Source of the DNA: Hydractinia symbiolongicarpus
Taxonomy: Eukaryota; Cnidaria; Hydrozoa; Anthoathecata; Hydractiniidae
DNA: 64,000 nucleotides
NCBI RefSeq assembly: GCF_029227915.1
Contig: NC_079881.1
Coordinates: 27,009,501-27,073,500, forward strand
Reading direction: 5' to 3'
Part shown: positions 60,924 to 64,000 of the stretch, piece after piece
How the letters are laid out: each line of letters opens with the position of its first letter
Numbering within the stretch: position 1 is the first letter of the stretch
Translations under genes and position numbers: made by a program
The notes under the pieces: generated by a model
The model's input: the letters and a program-made list of their open reading frames with translations, nothing else
What the model was told of the DNA's origin: nothing
The model's database searches: none

Positions 60924-63900
60924 AAAAAATCGTTCTGGAAATGAGTTTACTCACAGGGTACTTTCTTTGTATACATTCGACTATACGGGACAAGCCTGGG
61001 ATTTACGGGAAATCGCGGGTTTTCGTTTGCCGGCGATTAAACCTCTTTCATTAAGCGTCTCATTAAAAATGAAAACATTTTTTAAAACTACAAGACTCAT
61101 TCCTTCTAATGGTGCAGAAATAAGTTGAAAAATCGTTCGGGAAATCAGTTTACTTCTTAGGTACTTTCTTTATATACATTCAACTATACGGGCCAAGCCC
61201 GGCATTTACGGGAAATCGCGGGTTTTCGTTTGCCGGCGATTAAACTTCTTTTATTCAGCGTCTCATCAAAAATGAAAACAAGTTTGAAAACTACAAGTCT
61301 CATGCGTTTTAGTGGTGAAAAATAATTTAAAAAATCGTTCGGAAAATGAGTTTACTCCCTGGGTACTTTCTTTGTATACTTTTGACTATACGGGCCAAGC
61401 CCGGGATTTACAGGAAATCGCCGGTTTTCGTTTGCCGGCGATTAAACTTCTTTTATTCAGCTTCTTATCAAAAATGAAAACATTTTTGAAAACTACAAGT
61501 CTCATGGGCTTTAGTGGTGAAATAATAATTGAAAAAATCGTTCGGGAAATGAGTTTACTCTCTGGGTACTTTCTTTGTATACTTTTGACTATACGGGCCG
61601 AGTCTGGGATTTACGGGAAATCGCAGGTTTTCGTTTGCCGGCGATTAAACTTCTTTTATTCAGCGTCTCATCAAAAATGAAAACATTTTTGAAAACTACA
61701 AGTCTCATGCGATTTAGTGGTGAAAAGATAATTTAAAAAATCGTTCTGGAAATGAGTTTACTCACAGGGTACTTTTTTTGTATACATTCGACTATACGGG
61801 ACAAGCCGGGATTTACGGGAAATCGCGGGTTTTCGTTTGCCGGCGATTAAACTTCTTTTATTCAGCGTCTTATCAAAAATGTAAACATTTTTGAAAACTA
61901 CAAGTCTTATTCGTTTTAGTGGTGAAAAAATAATTTAAAAAATCGTTCTGGAAATGAGTTTACTCACAGGGTACTTTCTTTGTATTCATTCGACTATACG
62001 GGCCAAGCCCGGGATTTACGGGAATTAGCGGGTTTTCGCTTGCCGGCGATTAAACCTCTTTCATTAAGCGTCTCATCAAAAATGAGAACATTTTTGAAAA
62101 CTACAAGTCTCCTGCGTTTTAGTGATGAAAAAAAAATTTAAAAAATCATTCGGGAATTGAGTTTATTCCCTGGGTACTTTCTTTGTATACATTCGACTAC
62201 ACGGGCCAGGCCCGGGATTTAGGGGAAATCGCAGGTTTTCGTTTGCCGGCGATTAAACTTCTTTTATTCAGCGTCTCATCAAAAATGAAAACATTTTTGA
62301 AAACTACAAGTCTTATGCGTTTTAGTGGTGAAAAAATAATTTAAAAAATCGTTCTGGAAATGAGTTTACTCACAGGGTACTTTCTTTGTACACATTCGAC
62401 TATGCGGGCCAAGCCCCGGATTTGCGGGAAATCGCGGGTTTTCGTTTGCCGGCGATTAAACTTCTTTTATCCAGCGTCTTATCAAAAATGTAAACATTTT
62501 TGAAAACTACAAGTCTTATGCGTTTTAGTGGTGAAAAAATAATTTAAATAATCGTTCGGGAAATGAGTTAACTCCCTGGGTACTTACTTTGTATACTTTT
62601 GACTATACGGGCCGAGTCTGGGATTTACGGGAAATCGCAGGTTTTCGTTTGCCGGCGATTAAACCTCTTTCATTAAGCGTCTCATTAAAAATGAAAACAT
62701 TTTTAAAAACTACAAGTCTCATTCGTTTTAATGGTGCAGAAATAAGTTGAAAAATCGTTCGGGAAATCAGTTTACTCCTTGGGTACTTTCTTTATATACA
62801 TTTAACTATACGGGCCAAGCCCGGGATTTACGGGAAATCGCGGGTTTTCGTTTGCCGGCGATTAAACTTCTTTTATTCAGCGTCTCATTAAAAATGAAAA
62901 CATTTTTAAAAACTACAAGTCTCATTCGTTCTAATGGTGCAGAAATAAGTTGAAAAATCGTTCGGCAAATCAGTTTACTCCTTGGGTACTTTCTTTATAT
63001 ACATTCAACTATACGGGCCAAGCCCGGGATTTACGGGAAATCGCGGGTTTTCGTTTGCCGGCGATTAAACTTCTTTTATTCAGCGTCTCATCAAAAATGA
63101 AAACAAGTTTGAAAACTACAAGTCTCATGCGTTTTAGTGGTGAAAAAATGATTTAAAAAATCGTTCTGGAAATGAGTTTACTCACAGGGTACTTTCTTTG
63201 TATTCATTCGACTATACGGGCCAAGCCCGGGATTTACGGGAATTAGCGGGTTTTCGCTTGCCGGCGATTAAACCTCTTTCATTTAGCGTCTCATCAAAAA
63301 TGAGAACATTTTTGAAAACTACAAGTCTCCTGCGTTTTAGTGGTGAAAAAAAAATTTAAAAAATCCTTCGGGAATTGAGTTTATTTACTGGGTACTTTCT
63401 TTGTATACATTCGACTACACGGGCCAGGCCCGGGATTTAGGGGAAATCGCAGGTTTTCGTTTGCCGGCGATTAAACTTCTTTTATTCAGCGTCTCATCAA
63501 AAATGAAAACTTTTTTGAAAACTACAAGTCTCATGCGATTTAGTGGTGAAAAGATAATTTAAAAAATCGTTCTGGAAATGAGTTTACTCACAGGGTACTT
63601 TCTTTGTATACATTCGACTATACGGGACAAGCCGGGATTTACGGGAAATCGCGGGTTTTCGTTTGCCGGCGATTAAACCTCTTTCATTAAGCGTCTCATT
63701 AAAAATGAAAACATTTTTAAAAACTACAAGTCTCATTCGTTCTAATGGTGCAGAAATAAGTTGAAAAATCGTTCGGGAAATCAGTTTACTCCTTGGGTAC
63801 ATTCTTTATATACATTCAACTATACGGGCCAAGCCCGGGATTTACGGGAAATCGCGGATTTTCGTTTGCCGGCGATTAAACTTCTTTTATTCAGCGTCTC

Positions 63901-64000
63901 ATCAAAAATGAAAACAAGTTTGAAAACTACAAGTCTCATGCGTTTTAGTGGTGAAAAAATAATTTAAAAAATCGTTCAGAAAATGAGTTTACTCCCTGGG

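Larger units (their letters stand above)
1..64000. repeat. 203-bp satellite array with higher-order structure
   Basis: The same unit of about 203 bp recurs from the first base to the last, always in the same orientation. Seen: near-invariant words such as ATTTACGGGAAAT, TTTGCCGGCGATTAAAC and CAAGTCTCAT return once per unit. The mean period is about 202.8 bp over 313 monomers (277 to 63763). Families A and B differ at 14 of 203 positions by hand count, about 93% identity, while copies of one higher-order repeat differ by only a few bases per kilobase. Known: such two-level identity is the signature of higher-order satellite repeats kept by unequal exchange. Inferred: centromeric or pericentromeric heterochromatin. 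The family itself is not recognised. The window contains no array edge, so the true array is longer. Confidence 0.98.
52206..64000. repeat. Region 6: N-O-containing repeats
   Basis: Characterised by N-O dimers at about 53.0, 54.6, 56.7, 58.7, 61.9 and 63.2 kb. After 60.1 kb the order becomes irregular: J, E, A, B, D, E, A, B, D, N, O, N-like, hybrid, E, E, N, O, D, E, and a partial monomer from 63966 to the end. A one-base loss at about 61318 (GGTGAAAAATAATTT) lets a frame run 122 codons (61312-61680), the longest in the window and still only repeat sequence. Confidence 0.84.

Noticed and set aside
61312-61680. Longest open frame, 122 codons, plus dozens of 64-102 codon frames on both strands
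   Set aside because: All are translations of the satellite. The period of 203 bp is not a multiple of 3, so frames change at each monomer and stop soon after. Longer ones arise from single-base losses or lost boundary stops. The near-identical short peptides at 203-bp phase are repeat by-products, with no recognised domain.
1-64000. CRISPR array
   Set aside because: Unit length of 203 bp is too long and there are no unique spacers between short repeats; the whole unit is repeated.
1-64000. Transposon, rRNA, tRNA or telomere repeat inserted in the array
   Set aside because: Every stretch read could be placed in the 203-bp unit. No long insert, target-site duplication, terminal repeat or short telomeric repeat was seen.
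1-64000. Protein with tandem repeat domains encoded by the monomers
   Set aside because: Frame is not kept between monomers, stops fall at the TAATTTAA boundary, and substitutions show no codon-position pattern on reading.
1-64000. Inverted blocks within the array
   Set aside because: All monomers read in the same direction; no switch to the reverse complement was found.

Overview
The whole 64 kb window is one uninterrupted tandem satellite array. A monomer of about 203 bp (37% GC, hand-counted on the copy at 480-682) repeats head to tail in one orientation about 315 times. Two monomers of the same family in the same phase start at 277 and 63763. That distance is 63,486 bp, or 313 monomers, a mean period of about 202.8 bp. 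I see no unique sequence, gene, transposon, RNA gene or inversion anywhere. The organism is a eukaryote. Such an array is typical of a centromere, pericentromere or other constitutive heterochromatin. CpG is not depleted in the monomer (10 seen against about 7 expected), which argues against a heavily methylated germline such as a vertebrate's and would suit many insects and other invertebrates. I do not recognise the family and cannot name the species.

The monomers fall into about a dozen diverged families, labelled A-O here. They are arranged in higher-order repeats (HORs) that change along the window. 1-14682: D-E-A-B cassettes with F, A2 and B3 variants, in units of 2, 6, 7, 8, 12 and 14 monomers. 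14683-25830: I-J-L-K cassettes, with local 3-mer amplifications of 607 and 609 bp. 25831-36989: nested tandem duplications of 2028, 2637 and 3044 bp. 36990-47131: a 1015-bp 5-mer and a 2028-bp 10-mer built from both earlier cassettes. 47132-52205: a 2233-bp 11-mer duplicated in tandem. 52206-64000: a 2027-2028-bp 10-mer carrying N and O monomers, then mixed order. Long-range copies link distant places: 1-1.96 kb with 12.78-14.74 kb, 5.55-7.79 with 10.01-12.25 kb, 13.66-15.1 with 18.1-19.6 kb, and a patch at 46.48-47.27 kb that carries variants otherwise found near 3.5-4.3 kb.

Each monomer has a recurring architecture. A GC-rich core of about 55 bp can form a short CGGGC/GCCCG stem in some families. 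An AT-rich part carries a perfect 9-bp dyad with a 4-base loop, bracketed by two GTCTCAT direct repeats. Many visible recombination junctions fall in this dyad segment. All open reading frames are by-products of the repeat: 203 is not a multiple of 3, so no frame runs through the array.
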